Source: Suipraeoptans intestinalis (lineage in GTDB: Bacteria; Bacillota; Clostridia; Lachnospirales; Lachnospiraceae). From it: 64,000 nucleotides of DNA. Below, piece by piece: positions 8,529 through 17,692 of this stretch. The notes under the pieces were generated by a model, which worked only from the letters and a program-made list of their open reading frames with translations, made no database searches and was not told the DNA's origin. Where the stretch lies: contig NZ_VULY01000018.1 of the NCBI RefSeq assembly GCF_009696485.1, positions 248,001 through 312,000 of the forward strand. The letters run 5' to 3'. Numbering within the stretch: the first letter of the stretch is position 1; every line of letters begins with the position of its first letter. A program made the translations under genes and the position numbers.

Positions 8529-9824
8529 TCAGTTTCCCATGATCTGTGCCGGATCTTTAATTTCTATGGGAATCAGCCGGTTTGTCAGATCCTCCCGGGT
8601 CTGCACTCCCACCTTCACATACTCTCTGGTATGCCCTACCTGGTAAGGGGTCTCATTCACAAAAACTTCCTCTTCGATCAACACCTCCTGTGTGGTTCCC
8701 AGCAGTCTGCTTTCATAGTTCTGCTTCTTTTTCCGGTTCAGCTCTAAAAGTTCACTGCTTCGATCTGCCTTTGTTCCGTCCGGAACCTGATGTGCCATAG
8801 AGGCCGCTCTGGTTCCCTCCCTCTTGGAATATTTGAACACATGCGTTTCGTAAAAATCCATTTCGTCTACAAACCTTTTAGACTCTGCAAACTCTTCTTC
8901 CGTTTCTCCCGGAAATCCCACAATAATGTCTGTCGTCAGTGCCGGTTCTGCAAAAAATCGCCTCAGCAACTGACATTTTTCCCGATATTCTCCGGTGTCA
9001 TAGCGCCGATTCATCCGCTTCAGGGTTGCATCACATCCGCTCTGCAAGGAAAGATGGAAATGCGGGCACACTTTTTCCAGCTTCACCAACCGGCTCACAA
9101 ATTCTTCCGTGATGATCCGGGGCTCCAAAGAACCCAAGCGGATCCGCAAAAGTCCTTTTATCTGATGCAGGCTTTCCATCAGATCTATCAGGGTATCTCC
9201 CGTATCCAGTCCGTAGGAGCTTAAGTGAATACCCGTCAGAACGATCTCCTTGCATCCCGATTGTACCAGCTGTCTTGCTTCTTCTTCGATCTGCGCCCTC
9301 TTTCTGCTTCTGACTCTTCCCCTTGCAAAGGGAATGATACAGTAAGAACAAAACTGGTTGCATCCGTCCTGTATCTTCATGTACGCCCGTGTGTGGGTGG
9401 TCGTATGCCGGATACTCAGTTCCTCGTAGTCCTCTTCCTTTTCCACCTCCGGAACCGCCTGATACAACAGGGTGCTTTCCTCCCTGCTTTGTTCGTATTC
9501 TTTCAGGATAGACAGGATGTCTTTTTTTCTGTTATTTCCCACCACAATGTCAATACAGTCATCTATTTCCTTTTGCTCCGTCTGCACGTAGCATCCGCAT
9601 GCCACCACAATAGCCTCCGGATTCATCTTCCTTGCCCGGTGCAGCATCTGCCTGGACTTTCTGTCCGCCACATTGGTAACCGTGCAGGTATTGATAATGT
9701 AAATATCTGCTCCCTCCCGAAAGGGAACGATCTCGTATCCTTCTTTCTCCAGCATCTGCTGGATGGCTTCCGTTTCATAAGCATTGACCTTACATCCCAG
9801 ATTGTGCAATGCTGCTTTTTTCAT
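8529..9824 (-). CDS. mtaB: tRNA (N6-L-threonylcarbamoyladenosine(37)-C2)-methylthiotransferase MtaB
   Basis: A 431-residue radical-SAM methylthiotransferase that converts t6A37 to ms2t6A37 in tRNA. The N-terminal UPF0004 domain supplies three cluster cysteines (LGCKVNAYETE, INTCTVTNVAD, ACGCYVQTE). The radical-SAM loop is QDGCNQFCSYCIIPFARGRVRS with CxxxCxxC, and DIIVGFPGETEEEF follows. A TRAM-like RNA-binding C-terminus ends the protein. The length matches the MtaB (YqeV) branch rather than MiaB. It is divergent from the HPr-like gene at 9926. Confidence 0.96.
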   Translation of the reverse strand: MKKAALHNLGCKVNAYETEAIQQMLEKEGYEIVPFREGADIYIINTCTVTNVADRKSRQMLHRARKMNPEAIVVACGCYVQTEQKEIDDCIDIVVGNNRKKDILSILKEYEQSREESTLLYQAVPEVEKEEDYEELSIRHTTTHTRAYMKIQDGCNQFCSYCIIPFARGRVRSRKRAQIEEEARQLVQSGCKEIVLTGIHLSSYGLDTGDTLIDLMESLHQIKGLLRIRLGSLEPRIITEEFVSRLVKLEKVCPHFHLSLQSGCDATLKRMNRRYDTGEYREKCQLLRRFFAEPALTTDIIVGFPGETEEEFAESKRFVDEMDFYETHVFKYSKREGTRAASMAHQVPDGTKADRSSELLELNRKKKQNYESRLLGTTQEVLIEEEVFVNETPYQVGHTREYVKVGVQTREDLTNRLIPIEIKDPAQIMGN

Positions 9825-9859
9825 AGGTTTTGTTCCTTCCTGGCGATTTCAACTTGTCC

Positions 9860-9888
9860 TTGACTTTTGCCATCACTCCTCTTAAGAT
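9860..9888 (+). promoter_or_regulatory. Promoter of the HPr-like gene
   Basis: TTGACT (9860-9865), 17-base spacer, TAAGAT (9883-9888). A near-perfect GGAGG ribosome site follows about 10 bases before the ATG at 9926. Confidence 0.7.
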
Positions 9889-9925
9889 AAAGACGTAAAC
9901 GATAAAGCAAGGAGGATGATTTTTT

Positions 9926-10159
9926 ATGAAAACAGTACAGATTTCTTTGAACTCGATCGACAAAGTGAAGTCCTTTGTGAACGATATTACAAAGTTTGAT
10001 TATGATTTTGATCTGGTATCCGGCAGATATGTGATCGACGCCAAATCCATCATGGGAATTTTCAGTCTTGATCTGTCCAAGCCCATCGACCTTAATATCC
10101 ACGCGGACGATGCAGAGCTGGACGCCGTGCTGGAATCTCTGAAGCCCTACACCATCTAG
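9926..10159 (+). CDS. HPr-like protein lacking the catalytic histidine
   Basis: A 77-residue protein with the HPr fold pattern. The regulatory-serine region is well kept as DAKSIMGIFSLDLSK around residue 46, corresponding to Ser46 of HPr. The loop that carries His15 in PTS HPr is shortened, however: SIDKVKSFVNDITKF stands where HARPA is expected, with no histidine. It therefore cannot carry phosphate for the PTS in the usual way. By analogy with Bacillus Crh, which lacks His15 but keeps Ser46, a regulatory role is possible; this is inference. It is a monocistronic unit with its own promoter and terminator. Confidence 0.85.
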   Translation: MKTVQISLNSIDKVKSFVNDITKFDYDFDLVSGRYVIDAKSIMGIFSLDLSKPIDLNIHADDAELDAVLESLKPYTI

Positions 10160-10222
10160 ACGGAACGGTCGGAGTTTTCCTGTCTTTGTCAGCCTCTGAT
10201 CTTTTTCGCTGTGGTAAACTGC

Positions 10223-10250
10223 AAGAATCCCTTCCCGGGATTCTTTTTTT
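10223..10250 (+). terminator. Terminator after the HPr-like gene
   Basis: AAGAATCCC (10223-10231), five-base loop, GGGATTCTT (10237-10245) and a run of T to 10250. A clean rho-independent terminator between the convergent HPr-like and thiI genes. Confidence 0.9.
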
Positions 10251-10273
10251 ATTTCGTGAGATTTTCAGCGGTA

Positions 10274-11458
10274 CTACCTTCCCACCTGCAGGATCTCTGC
10301 CGTATCAATAGCCTGCGCCACCATTTCTTCTATTTTTTCCTGCAGGGCTTCCTCCGATCTTCGGATCACCTCCACATTTGGCTTGGTGACCGGATGCTTC
10401 GCCACAAAAATGGTGCAGCAGTCCTCAAAGGGCTGGATCGAAGTCTCATAGGTTCCGATCTTTTCAGAGATTTCCACGATCTCCTGCTTATCAAAGCCGA
10501 TCAGCGGACGATACACCGGAAGGCGACATACGTCGTTGGTGGCTGCCAGACTCTGCATGGTCTGACTTGCCACCTGCCCGATACTTTCTCCTGTAATCAG
10601 TCCCAGGCAGCCGTTCCTTCTTGCAAACTCCTCGGCGATCCGCATCATATATCTGCGCATGATGATCGTCAGTTCATCATGCGGACACTGGTCATAAATG
10701 TACAGCTGGATCTCTGTAAAGTTGACCACATGGAGCCGTATAGGCCCTGCATATCCTGCGACGATACGCGCCAGATCCACTACTTTTTCCTTGGCTCTCT
10801 CGCTGGTATACGGAGGAGCATGAAAATAGACCGCATCCAAAGCCACCCCTCTTTTGGCGATCATATATCCGGCTACCGGGCTGTCTATTCCTCCCGACAA
10901 AAGCAGCGTCGCCCTTCCGTTGGTCCCTACCGGCATCCCGCCGGCTCCCGGAATGGTTTGGGAGTATACGTAGATCTCATTGCGGATCTCTACATTTAAG
11001 AGGACGTCCGGATGGTGTACATCCACACGTATTTCCGGAAATGCCTCCAGGATCGCCTCCCCCAGATCACAATTGATCTCCATGGAATTTTTCGGATAGC
11101 TCTTCCTTGCTCTTCTTGCTTCCACCTTGAATGTGATCTGCTTTTCTTCATACATTTCTTCCATATAGGAGACTACGTCTGCCTGCAATTGTGCAAACCC
11201 TTTATCTTCCAGCCGCAGAACGGGACAGATCCCTACCAGTCCAAATACTCTTTTCAGGTGCCGGACCGCTCCTTCATAGTCGTAATCTTCACTGCAGTCC
11301 ACATAGATCCTGGCCTGAGATTTATAGACCTGGAATTCTCCTTCCACGTCCTTCAGGGCAAGCCTTACCTGCCGGACCAGCGCGTCCTCAAACAGGTATC
11401 TGTTTTTCCCTTTGATACCAATCTCTCCGTATTTTAACAAAAATGTACGAAACCTCAT
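10274..11458 (-). CDS. thiI: tRNA 4-thiouridine synthase ThiI
   Basis: A 394-residue enzyme that adenylates U8 of tRNA and inserts sulfur; in many bacteria it also supplies sulfur for the thiamine thiazole. The N-terminal ferredoxin-like and THUMP domains lead to the PP-loop LLLSGGIDSPVAGYMIAKRG near residue 188. GLITGESIGQVASQTMQSL and EIVEISEKIGTYETS are also typical. There is no C-terminal rhodanese domain, as is usual in Firmicutes. The cysteine desulfurase gene just upstream (11469) is the likely sulfur donor, as in the NifZ-ThiI pair of B. subtilis. Confidence 0.96.
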   Translation of the reverse strand: MRFRTFLLKYGEIGIKGKNRYLFEDALVRQVRLALKDVEGEFQVYKSQARIYVDCSEDYDYEGAVRHLKRVFGLVGICPVLRLEDKGFAQLQADVVSYMEEMYEEKQITFKVEARRARKSYPKNSMEINCDLGEAILEAFPEIRVDVHHPDVLLNVEIRNEIYVYSQTIPGAGGMPVGTNGRATLLLSGGIDSPVAGYMIAKRGVALDAVYFHAPPYTSERAKEKVVDLARIVAGYAGPIRLHVVNFTEIQLYIYDQCPHDELTIIMRRYMMRIAEEFARRNGCLGLITGESIGQVASQTMQSLAATNDVCRLPVYRPLIGFDKQEIVEISEKIGTYETSIQPFEDCCTIFVAKHPVTKPNVEVIRRSEEALQEKIEEMVAQAIDTAEILQVGR

Positions 11459-11468
11459 TCTTTTTCTC

Positions 11469-12629
11469 CTATCTGCGTGTGTATCGTCTAAGCATTGGTA
11501 TTATATTATATAGATTTTCCAGAGTGTAGTCAATCTCTTCTTCTGTCGTAAACTCAGACAGGCTGAACCGCAAAGTGGACTCCCGGTATTCGGCCTTTGC
11601 TCCGATCGCTTTCAATACGGAGCTGATCCTGGGATGATTGGACGCACAGGCAGAGCCGGAGGATACAAAGATCCCTTGCTCTTCCAGTGCATGAAGAATG
11701 ACTTCACTTTTGACTCCTTTAAATCCTGCACTGACGATGTGCGGAGCAGATTCCTCCCCCTCTCCTCCATGCAGGACCGTGTCGGGAAGGCTTTTGATCC
11801 CTTCGGACAGCCTGCTCTTTAATTTCCTCATTTTTTCCGTCTTGCTTTTTCTGCCTTCATAGATCTTCTGTGCCGCCACTCCAAGTCCCGCGATTGCCGG
11901 CACATTTTCCGTGCCCGGACGGATGTCTTTTTGCTGCCCGCCTCCATACAAAAGAGGACGGAGTTTGACTCCGTTTTTGATGTACAGGGCTCCCACTCCC
12001 TTCGGTCCGTGGATCTTATGGCCGCTGACAGAACAAAGGTCTATCTTCTCCAATTTTGGGAACAGCTCATATTTCCCATAGCTCTGGACAGCATCCACGT
12101 GAAATAATGTTTCCGGACATTTCTGTTTGATCAGCCTGCCTGCCTCTTCCACCGGCTGTACCGTCCCGATCTCGTTATTGACGTGCATCAGGGAAACCAG
12201 AACGGTCTCCTCTGTCAACGCTTCCTCCAATTGAGCCAGGGAGATTTTTCCTTTCGGATCCGTAGGAAGGTAAGTGACAGAAAACCCCTCTTCTTCCAAA
12301 GCTGCCATAGCCTGAAGCACCGCCGGATGCTCTACGCAGGAGGTGATCAGATGGTTCCCCCTTCGTCTTCCCGCCTTCGCCGCACCGATAATGGCAAGAT
12401 TATCTCCTTCTGTTCCGCCGGAAGTAAAGAACACTTCCTTTTCTTCCGCCTTCCAAAGCTTTGCCAGGATCCGCTTTGCTTCCCTGATCTCATGCTCTGC
12501 CTCCAGGCCCTTTCGATGCAGGGAGGATGGATTCCCATAAGAACGGCACAGTACCTCCTGCATTTTTTCCGCCACTTCCTGATAAGCCCTGGTGGTGGCA
12601 GAATTATCCAGATATACTTCTCTTTTCAT
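11469..12629 (-). CDS. Cysteine desulfurase (NifS/IscS-like)
   Basis: A 386-residue class V PLP aminotransferase that takes sulfur from cysteine. It starts MKREVYLDNSATTRAY. TSGGTEGDNLAI binds PLP, the PLP lysine is in SGHKIHGPKGVGALY near residue 204, and the catalytic cysteine loop is SSGSACASNHPRIS near residue 330. It is 10 bases upstream of thiI and so probably delivers persulfide for 4-thiouridine. It is too isolated from suf/isc genes to be the main Fe-S desulfurase. Confidence 0.93.
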   Translation of the reverse strand: MKREVYLDNSATTRAYQEVAEKMQEVLCRSYGNPSSLHRKGLEAEHEIREAKRILAKLWKAEEKEVFFTSGGTEGDNLAIIGAAKAGRRRGNHLITSCVEHPAVLQAMAALEEEGFSVTYLPTDPKGKISLAQLEEALTEETVLVSLMHVNNEIGTVQPVEEAGRLIKQKCPETLFHVDAVQSYGKYELFPKLEKIDLCSVSGHKIHGPKGVGALYIKNGVKLRPLLYGGGQQKDIRPGTENVPAIAGLGVAAQKIYEGRKSKTEKMRKLKSRLSEGIKSLPDTVLHGGEGEESAPHIVSAGFKGVKSEVILHALEEQGIFVSSGSACASNHPRISSVLKAIGAKAEYRESTLRFSLSEFTTEEEIDYTLENLYNIIPMLRRYTRR

Positions 12630-12632
12630 GCT

Positions 12633-13370
12633 TTATTCCTCCATTGCAAACATCAGGACAGAAAGAACGGCCAGTCCTGCCGTCTCCGTCCGCAGGATCC
12701 GTTTTCCCAGACTGATCCTTTTAGCGCCTGCTTTTTCCGCTTCTTCCACTTCCGCCTGTTCAAAACCGCCCTCCGGTCCGATGAAGATCCCGACGGAACC
12801 TGCTTTTGCTGCAAGAGCCATCCTGTTTCTGCTTTCTTCCATTCCCCGCTCCAGTTCATAGGGCAACAGGATCATATCCAGCTCCTCTGCCTGTCTGACC
12901 GCCTCTGAAAATGTCCGGACCTTCCCGATCTGTGGAATATAGCCTCTTCCCGACTGTTTTGCGGCGCTCTCTGCGATCTGCTGCCACCTTTTTTGCTTTT
13001 TTTCCGCCTTTTTTTCATCCAGCTTTACCACAGACCGTTTCATTTCCACCGGAATCACGGCAAATACACCTAATTCCACCGCTTTTTGTACGATCCACTC
13101 CATTTTCTCCTGCTTCGGAAGCCCCTGGAACAGATAGATCCTGGCAGGCAATTCCCGATCCGTTTCCAGACGGTCTTCTATTGCAAGGATTGCCTTGTCT
13201 TCCTCATATCGGTCCAGTCGGCAGCGATAGGTGTTGTTATGCCCGTCACTGACGGATATCTGCTCCCCTTCCCGGATCCGCAATACATTCCTGATATGGT
13301 TTACGTCTGATCCTTCTATGAAGATCTCTGTTTCTTCCACCTGACATGGTGTCACAAAAAAATGATGCAT
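12633..13370 (-). CDS. rsmE: 16S rRNA (uracil(1498)-N3)-methyltransferase RsmE
   Basis: A 245-residue SPOUT-fold methyltransferase acting on U1498 of 16S rRNA. MHHFFVTPCQVEETEIFI and DVNHIRNVLRIREGEQISVSDG form the N-terminal PUA-like part. The knot part holds KQEKMEWIVQKAVELGVFAVIPV, IFIGPEGGFEQAEVE and LGKRILRTETAGLAVLS. It lies directly after prmA, a common pairing, and 3 bases before the desulfurase gene. Confidence 0.95.
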   Translation of the reverse strand: MHHFFVTPCQVEETEIFIEGSDVNHIRNVLRIREGEQISVSDGHNNTYRCRLDRYEEDKAILAIEDRLETDRELPARIYLFQGLPKQEKMEWIVQKAVELGVFAVIPVEMKRSVVKLDEKKAEKKQKRWQQIAESAAKQSGRGYIPQIGKVRTFSEAVRQAEELDMILLPYELERGMEESRNRMALAAKAGSVGIFIGPEGGFEQAEVEEAEKAGAKRISLGKRILRTETAGLAVLSVLMFAMEE

Positions 13371-13380
13371 GTTCTTCCTC

Positions 13381-14355
13381 TTATCCTGCTGTGTGATCTG
13401 TATGCGGCTTTCTTCCGATCACCGCTCTCCATTCTCCCTGCCGACAGATGTCTATCACCTGAAGTCCTGCCTGCTCCATGGCCTCTGCCACTGTCTGCTC
13501 TTTTCCTTCTATGATTCCGCTGGTAATATACACGCCATCCTCTTTCAAAAATCTGACAGCAAACGGTGTCAAGAGTACCAGCACATCCGCCAGGATGTTG
13601 GAGACCACCACATCGTAGGTTTCATACTTCATCCTGCCGGGAAGCGCCGGATCCTCTATGAGATTTCCTGACAGCACCTCATACTGACAGGATTCTATCT
13701 GATTTTCTTCCATGTTTTCCATGGTGGCTGTAATGGCGCAGGGATCCAGATCGATCCCCGTGAAAAACTGTCCGCCAAATTTGACTGCCAGCATTCCCAG
13801 GATTCCGCTTCCGCATCCGATATCCAACAGGGTATCTCCTGACTTGATCCACTTTCGCAGCTGGCGGATACAAAGCTGTGTCGTCTCGTGCATCCCGGTT
13901 CCAAAGGCTGTTCCCGGATCAATGTGGATGATCATCTTGTCCTTATCTTCCTGCTTGACCGGCTCCCAGGAAGGCGTGATCAGGATATCATCAATATAAA
14001 ACTGGTGGAAATACTGCTTCCAGTTATTGACCCAGTCCACATCCTCCGTCTCCGATTCTTCTATCTCTCCATTTCCCACATCGATAAAAGAAGCCAGTTC
14101 TTTCAGACCTTCCTTTACCGCTTTCAATATCTGCTCTTTCCCCTCTTCCTCCTCCAGATAAAAGGTTACTACCGCTTCCTCCCTCTCCTGTCCGGTCTCC
14201 GGAAGAATATCCACAAACATCTGTGCCTTTTCTTCCCGGGTCATGGGAACACTGTCCTCTACCTGCACTCCCTCTATTCCCAGTTCCATTAATTTATCAA
14301 TGACCAGATCCTCTGCTGCCACCGTCGTATGGAGACGAAATTGTTTCCATTTCAT
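13381..14355 (-). CDS. prmA: Ribosomal protein L11 methyltransferase PrmA
   Basis: A 324-residue SAM enzyme that trimethylates ribosomal protein L11. MKWKQFRLHTTVAAEDLV begins the substrate-binding domain. The catalytic domain has GTAFGTGMHETTQLCI, the SAM loop LLDIGCGSGILGMLAVKFG, the acidic GIDLDPCA, and VVSNILADVLVLL. A strong GGGAGGG ribosome site precedes the ATG. It heads the prmA-rsmE-desulfurase-thiI run. Confidence 0.95.
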   Translation of the reverse strand: MKWKQFRLHTTVAAEDLVIDKLMELGIEGVQVEDSVPMTREEKAQMFVDILPETGQEREEAVVTFYLEEEEGKEQILKAVKEGLKELASFIDVGNGEIEESETEDVDWVNNWKQYFHQFYIDDILITPSWEPVKQEDKDKMIIHIDPGTAFGTGMHETTQLCIRQLRKWIKSGDTLLDIGCGSGILGMLAVKFGGQFFTGIDLDPCAITATMENMEENQIESCQYEVLSGNLIEDPALPGRMKYETYDVVVSNILADVLVLLTPFAVRFLKEDGVYITSGIIEGKEQTVAEAMEQAGLQVIDICRQGEWRAVIGRKPHTDHTAG

Positions 14356-14474
14356 CTTTCTCCCTCCCTTATCCTGCCTTGCTTTTTACCGAAAGTTCAC
14401 TACTTCCGGACAGCCTGTCCGTACACAAAGGCTGCTTCCTGTGTTTTTTCATATTCTCACAGGGATTCCTGGGT

Positions 14475-14831
14475 TTACAATCCCATCTCCAGCCACTCTT
14501 TTTCCTTGAATCCGGTTCTGATTCCGGCATCTCCTACGATGACGGGCCTTTTTACCAGCATTCCGTCTGTTGCCAGAAGATCATATTGCTCTTCTTCCGA
14601 CATGGAAGGCAATTTATCCTTCAACTGCAGCTCCTTATAAAGGTTTCCGCTGGTATTAAAAAATCTTTTCAGGGGCAGTCCACTTTTTTTGTGCCACTGC
14701 TCGATCTCTTCTCTGGTGGGCCGATCCAGTTTGATGTCTCGTTCTTCAAAGGCAATTCCCCGGTCCTCCAGCCATTTTTTTGCTTTTTTACAGGTAGTAC
14801 ACTTAGGATAATGTATGAATAGTAAACTCAT
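14475..14831 (-). CDS. ArsC/Spx-family thioredoxin-fold protein
   Basis: A 118-residue protein of the arsenate reductase-like family. The N-terminal redox motif CTTCKKAKKWL near residue 11 has the CxxC arrangement seen in Spx and YusI-type proteins. RFFNTSGNLYKEL and KRPVIVGDAGIRTGF match the family core. It could be an arsenate-reductase relative or a Spx/MgsR-type regulator; nothing nearby settles it. The ATG lies inside the end of the MoxR gene (29-base overlap) with AAGGAG well placed, suggesting coupled translation. Confidence 0.85.
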   Translation of the reverse strand: MSLLFIHYPKCTTCKKAKKWLEDRGIAFEERDIKLDRPTREEIEQWHKKSGLPLKRFFNTSGNLYKELQLKDKLPSMSEEEQYDLLATDGMLVKRPVIVGDAGIRTGFKEKEWLEMGL

Positions 14832-16311
14832 CTTCTTTTTCTCCTTCCAGATCTTTGATCTCTTCCATAATCGTTTGATGCTGCTCTTCTGTTAAAAATT
14901 TTTTGTTGTACAGAAAATACTTCTCACACAGATGGTCTTTCAGGTAATACAGGCTGTAAGATCCGCTGTTGAGGCTGGTAACAAACACTACCATCTCCTG
15001 GCTGTCTCCAAATGCTTCCTCCAGAAAATCAAAGGCAGTATCCAGAGAGCGCTGAACGGTTTCCTCTATCTTCTCCAACTGCAGAAGGTCTTTTTGGAAG
15101 AAGGCTTTTACGCTGTCCGGTTCCGGCAGATCACTGCCGCTTTTCATCCGCTGCATATCTTCCAGTCTGTCCTGAACCCTCCTGTGCAGATGCCTTTCTT
15201 CCGGGAACAGGGCTTCCTCCCTGGTTTGTTTTTTTAGCCACTGTTCTCTTTCTTCCAGGATCTGACAAAGGGAACTCCCTTCCTTGCATCGGCGCAGTTC
15301 TTTGTGAAGCTCGGTCACATAGTCCATCTGCTCTTTGTAGCGTCTGAACCACTCTTCCATTTTTCCGTACAAAAGATTTACGATACTGAGTCTTTCGTCA
15401 AAGGGGGCATATTTCAACTTCTCTATCGTTTCTTTCCCATATCCGCCTTCCAGTACTTTCTCCAGGCCATAATCTTTTTTGTATTTTGCGTACAGTTCCA
15501 GATAGGCCGCAAAATCTTTTGCAATCTTTTCATGCTGCAAGTATTGCCGGATTACCTGTACATCTACTTTTTTCCCCAGATCTTCATATACAAACAACAG
15601 TTGGGACAGATCCTCCCAGCCCCGAGCCGTCACAAAAGCCTTCCCATCCACTGTTGTTTCTACGACATAGAAATAGTTTTTCCGCAGCTCCAGATATGCC
15701 AGGATCGCAGGATGGATCCCTGCCTGATGTGCATATTCCTTCCAGGCCGGATAGTTTTCTTCCACCTCGATCCATTTGACCCGGTCCAGAGTCACCACAT
15801 CAAACTCCCGCACAGATTTGTTGTACTCCGGAGGATTTCCTGCCGCTGCGATCACCCAGCCTTCCGGAAGTTTCTGATTTCCGAAGGTTTTACACTGCAG
15901 AAACTGCAGCATGGTAGGCGCCAGAGTCTCCGACACGCAGTTGATCTCATCGATAAACAGAATCCCTTCCGCCTTTCCCGTCTGCTCTATTTTCTCGTAG
16001 ACGGAAGCCAGGATCTCACTCATGGTGTAATCCGTTACCGAGCAGGTCTTTCCTGCGTACACCCTTTCCCGGATAAAGGGAAGCCCCACTGCACTCTGCC
16101 TGGTATGGTGGGTGATGGTATAGGAGACCAGGTTTACCCTGCACTCTTTTGCCACCTGCTCCATGATCTGGGTTTTCCCGATCCCCGGCGGTCCCATCAA
16201 AAGGATCGGCCTCTGACGGATGGCCGGGATCTTATAGTCCCCGTATGCATCCTTTGCCAGATAGGCCTCCAGGGAATCTTTCATTTCTTTTTTTGCTCGT
16301 TTTATATCCAC
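14803..16311 (-). CDS. MoxR-family AAA+ ATPase
   Basis: A 502-residue ATPase. Walker A is MGPPGIGKTQIMEQVA near residue 40, Walker B is GILFIDEINCVSE near residue 117, and the sensor segment WVIAAAGNPPEYNKSVREFD comes near residue 155. The C-terminal 200 residues are charged and probably helical. MoxR proteins act as chaperone-like ATPases and usually work with a VWA-domain protein; the gene directly upstream (16327) encodes one. The substrate of this pair is not known. The start has a weak ribosome site (AGGAACAGAAATTGTGG before ATG). Confidence 0.9.
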   Translation of the reverse strand: MDIKRAKKEMKDSLEAYLAKDAYGDYKIPAIRQRPILLMGPPGIGKTQIMEQVAKECRVNLVSYTITHHTRQSAVGLPFIRERVYAGKTCSVTDYTMSEILASVYEKIEQTGKAEGILFIDEINCVSETLAPTMLQFLQCKTFGNQKLPEGWVIAAAGNPPEYNKSVREFDVVTLDRVKWIEVEENYPAWKEYAHQAGIHPAILAYLELRKNYFYVVETTVDGKAFVTARGWEDLSQLLFVYEDLGKKVDVQVIRQYLQHEKIAKDFAAYLELYAKYKKDYGLEKVLEGGYGKETIEKLKYAPFDERLSIVNLLYGKMEEWFRRYKEQMDYVTELHKELRRCKEGSSLCQILEEREQWLKKQTREEALFPEERHLHRRVQDRLEDMQRMKSGSDLPEPDSVKAFFQKDLLQLEKIEETVQRSLDTAFDFLEEAFGDSQEMVVFVTSLNSGSYSLYYLKDHLCEKYFLYNKKFLTEEQHQTIMEEIKDLEGEKEDEFTIHTLS

Positions 16312-16326
16312 AATTTCTGTTCCTTT

Positions 16327-17661
16327 CTATCCATTCCACTCCTCTTCCTCCAGGATCAGCCGGATGGCCCACGGCGGTACCGATTCTTCCTGGTAATCCT
16401 GTTTCATAAATACAAAAGCCGTCTGATAGGGAGGTTTTCGGGCGGGGTAAATTCCTTTTCCATCTGTAAAATAGATCAGTCCTCTCAGCTTATGAAATTG
16501 CTTCTCTGCCACCAGCTTTTCCACATACGCAAATGCCGGTCGAAAATCTGTCCCTCCCTCGCCTACAAGTCGAAATCCTTCCATATATGTTTTCAGTTCT
16601 TCCGCCGATGTGATCCGATCATCTGACCGGACCTGATCGTCGCACTGCAGGATGCGGATGTGGATATTCCTGAAATAGCTTTCCTTTTGTGCCAAAATGT
16701 CATAGGTCTCTTCCAGAAACCTGCGGACTGTCTCTCCTGAACAGGACATGGAGGTATCTACCACGATCACAAATTCCTCGATCTTTTCTACTTCTTTCCA
16801 TTCCTGCGGCTCGATCAGCGGCATATTCCCATAAAGAGACAGGCCATAGGTATAAAATCCATAGTCAAAAGAATCTTCATCCATCTGCACTTCTTCTTTC
16901 AGCACTGCAAACTTTCTCAGAAACTCCCGATAATCATACCGCTTTCTGTTTTCTATCTGAAGCAGCTTCACTACGGGTTTGCTGGAATCGGCTGATTCTT
17001 TCGCAAAGGTCTCCACATCCGTCTGGGTCTGCTCCGAAAGCTGCCGCCAGCGGTTCTCCATCTCTCTGGATTTTTCATCCTCTTCCTTTGGCCAGAGGCT
17101 GTGGCTGTCCCGGCGGAATTCCTCTTCCAGGCGAAACATCTCCTCTTCTGAAAGTTCCCATTGCTTCAGCTTCTCATAGGTCCTTTCAGCGGTAAGCACC
17201 TTCCCGGCATCCTCCAGTCTGTGATATGTCTGTCTTCTGAGCCAGGCCCGGCCTCTGCGAAGAGGCGGATGGTTCAGACTGTCGATAATGGATTCCACCG
17301 CAATATCACAGGCCAGAAAATACAGTCGCTCTTCCCGCCCTTTCCTTCTGGTGAGATGATAAAACAGGCAGTGTAACACCGTATGAAGGTAAAGCCGATT
17401 GACCTGTATCGGTTCCTTGCGGTAAAGGGTACACAAAAAAGCCGGGTGGAAATAAAGGACAGCCCCGTCTGTTCCCACTCCCTGCTCCTGCCAATCGGCC
17501 TGCGGCAAAAGAGCAGAAAACGCCATATCCAGAAAGCGCATACTAAAATAAAGCTTCGTTCTGGAAAGCTGCAGAATCTTTCTTGCCACCTGCTCTTCTC
17601 TTTCCTGCCAGCCCGTCCCTTTCCCTTCTGCTATTTTCTCACCGATCTTCTTTCTTTCCAT
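16327..17661 (-). CDS. VWA-like / DUF2201 metallopeptidase-like protein, zinc-site glutamate missing
   Basis: A 444-residue partner-type protein for the MoxR ATPase. The N-terminal DUF2201 part normally has HExxH; here residues 93-102 read HTVLHCLFYH, so the histidines remain but the catalytic glutamate is threonine. This suggests metal binding without protease activity. CDIAVESIIDSL follows as in the family. The C-terminal VWA-like part has the MIDAS motif VVDTSMSCSGE near residue 305 and GGTDFRPAF later. The frame is open to 17793, but AAGGAAG before ATG 17661 and the stop of the upstream gene at 17693 favour 17661. Confidence 0.85.
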   Translation of the reverse strand: MERKKIGEKIAEGKGTGWQEREEQVARKILQLSRTKLYFSMRFLDMAFSALLPQADWQEQGVGTDGAVLYFHPAFLCTLYRKEPIQVNRLYLHTVLHCLFYHLTRRKGREERLYFLACDIAVESIIDSLNHPPLRRGRAWLRRQTYHRLEDAGKVLTAERTYEKLKQWELSEEEMFRLEEEFRRDSHSLWPKEEDEKSREMENRWRQLSEQTQTDVETFAKESADSSKPVVKLLQIENRKRYDYREFLRKFAVLKEEVQMDEDSFDYGFYTYGLSLYGNMPLIEPQEWKEVEKIEEFVIVVDTSMSCSGETVRRFLEETYDILAQKESYFRNIHIRILQCDDQVRSDDRITSAEELKTYMEGFRLVGEGGTDFRPAFAYVEKLVAEKQFHKLRGLIYFTDGKGIYPARKPPYQTAFVFMKQDYQEESVPPWAIRLILEEEEWNG

Positions 17662-17692
17662 CCGCTTCCTTTCAGAAGGCTGTCCGTTTTTC

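Noticed and set aside
14395-14430. Hairpin CGGACA-GGC-TGTCCG between ArsC/Spx-like and prmA genes as a terminator
   Set aside because: No run of T on either side; function unclear.
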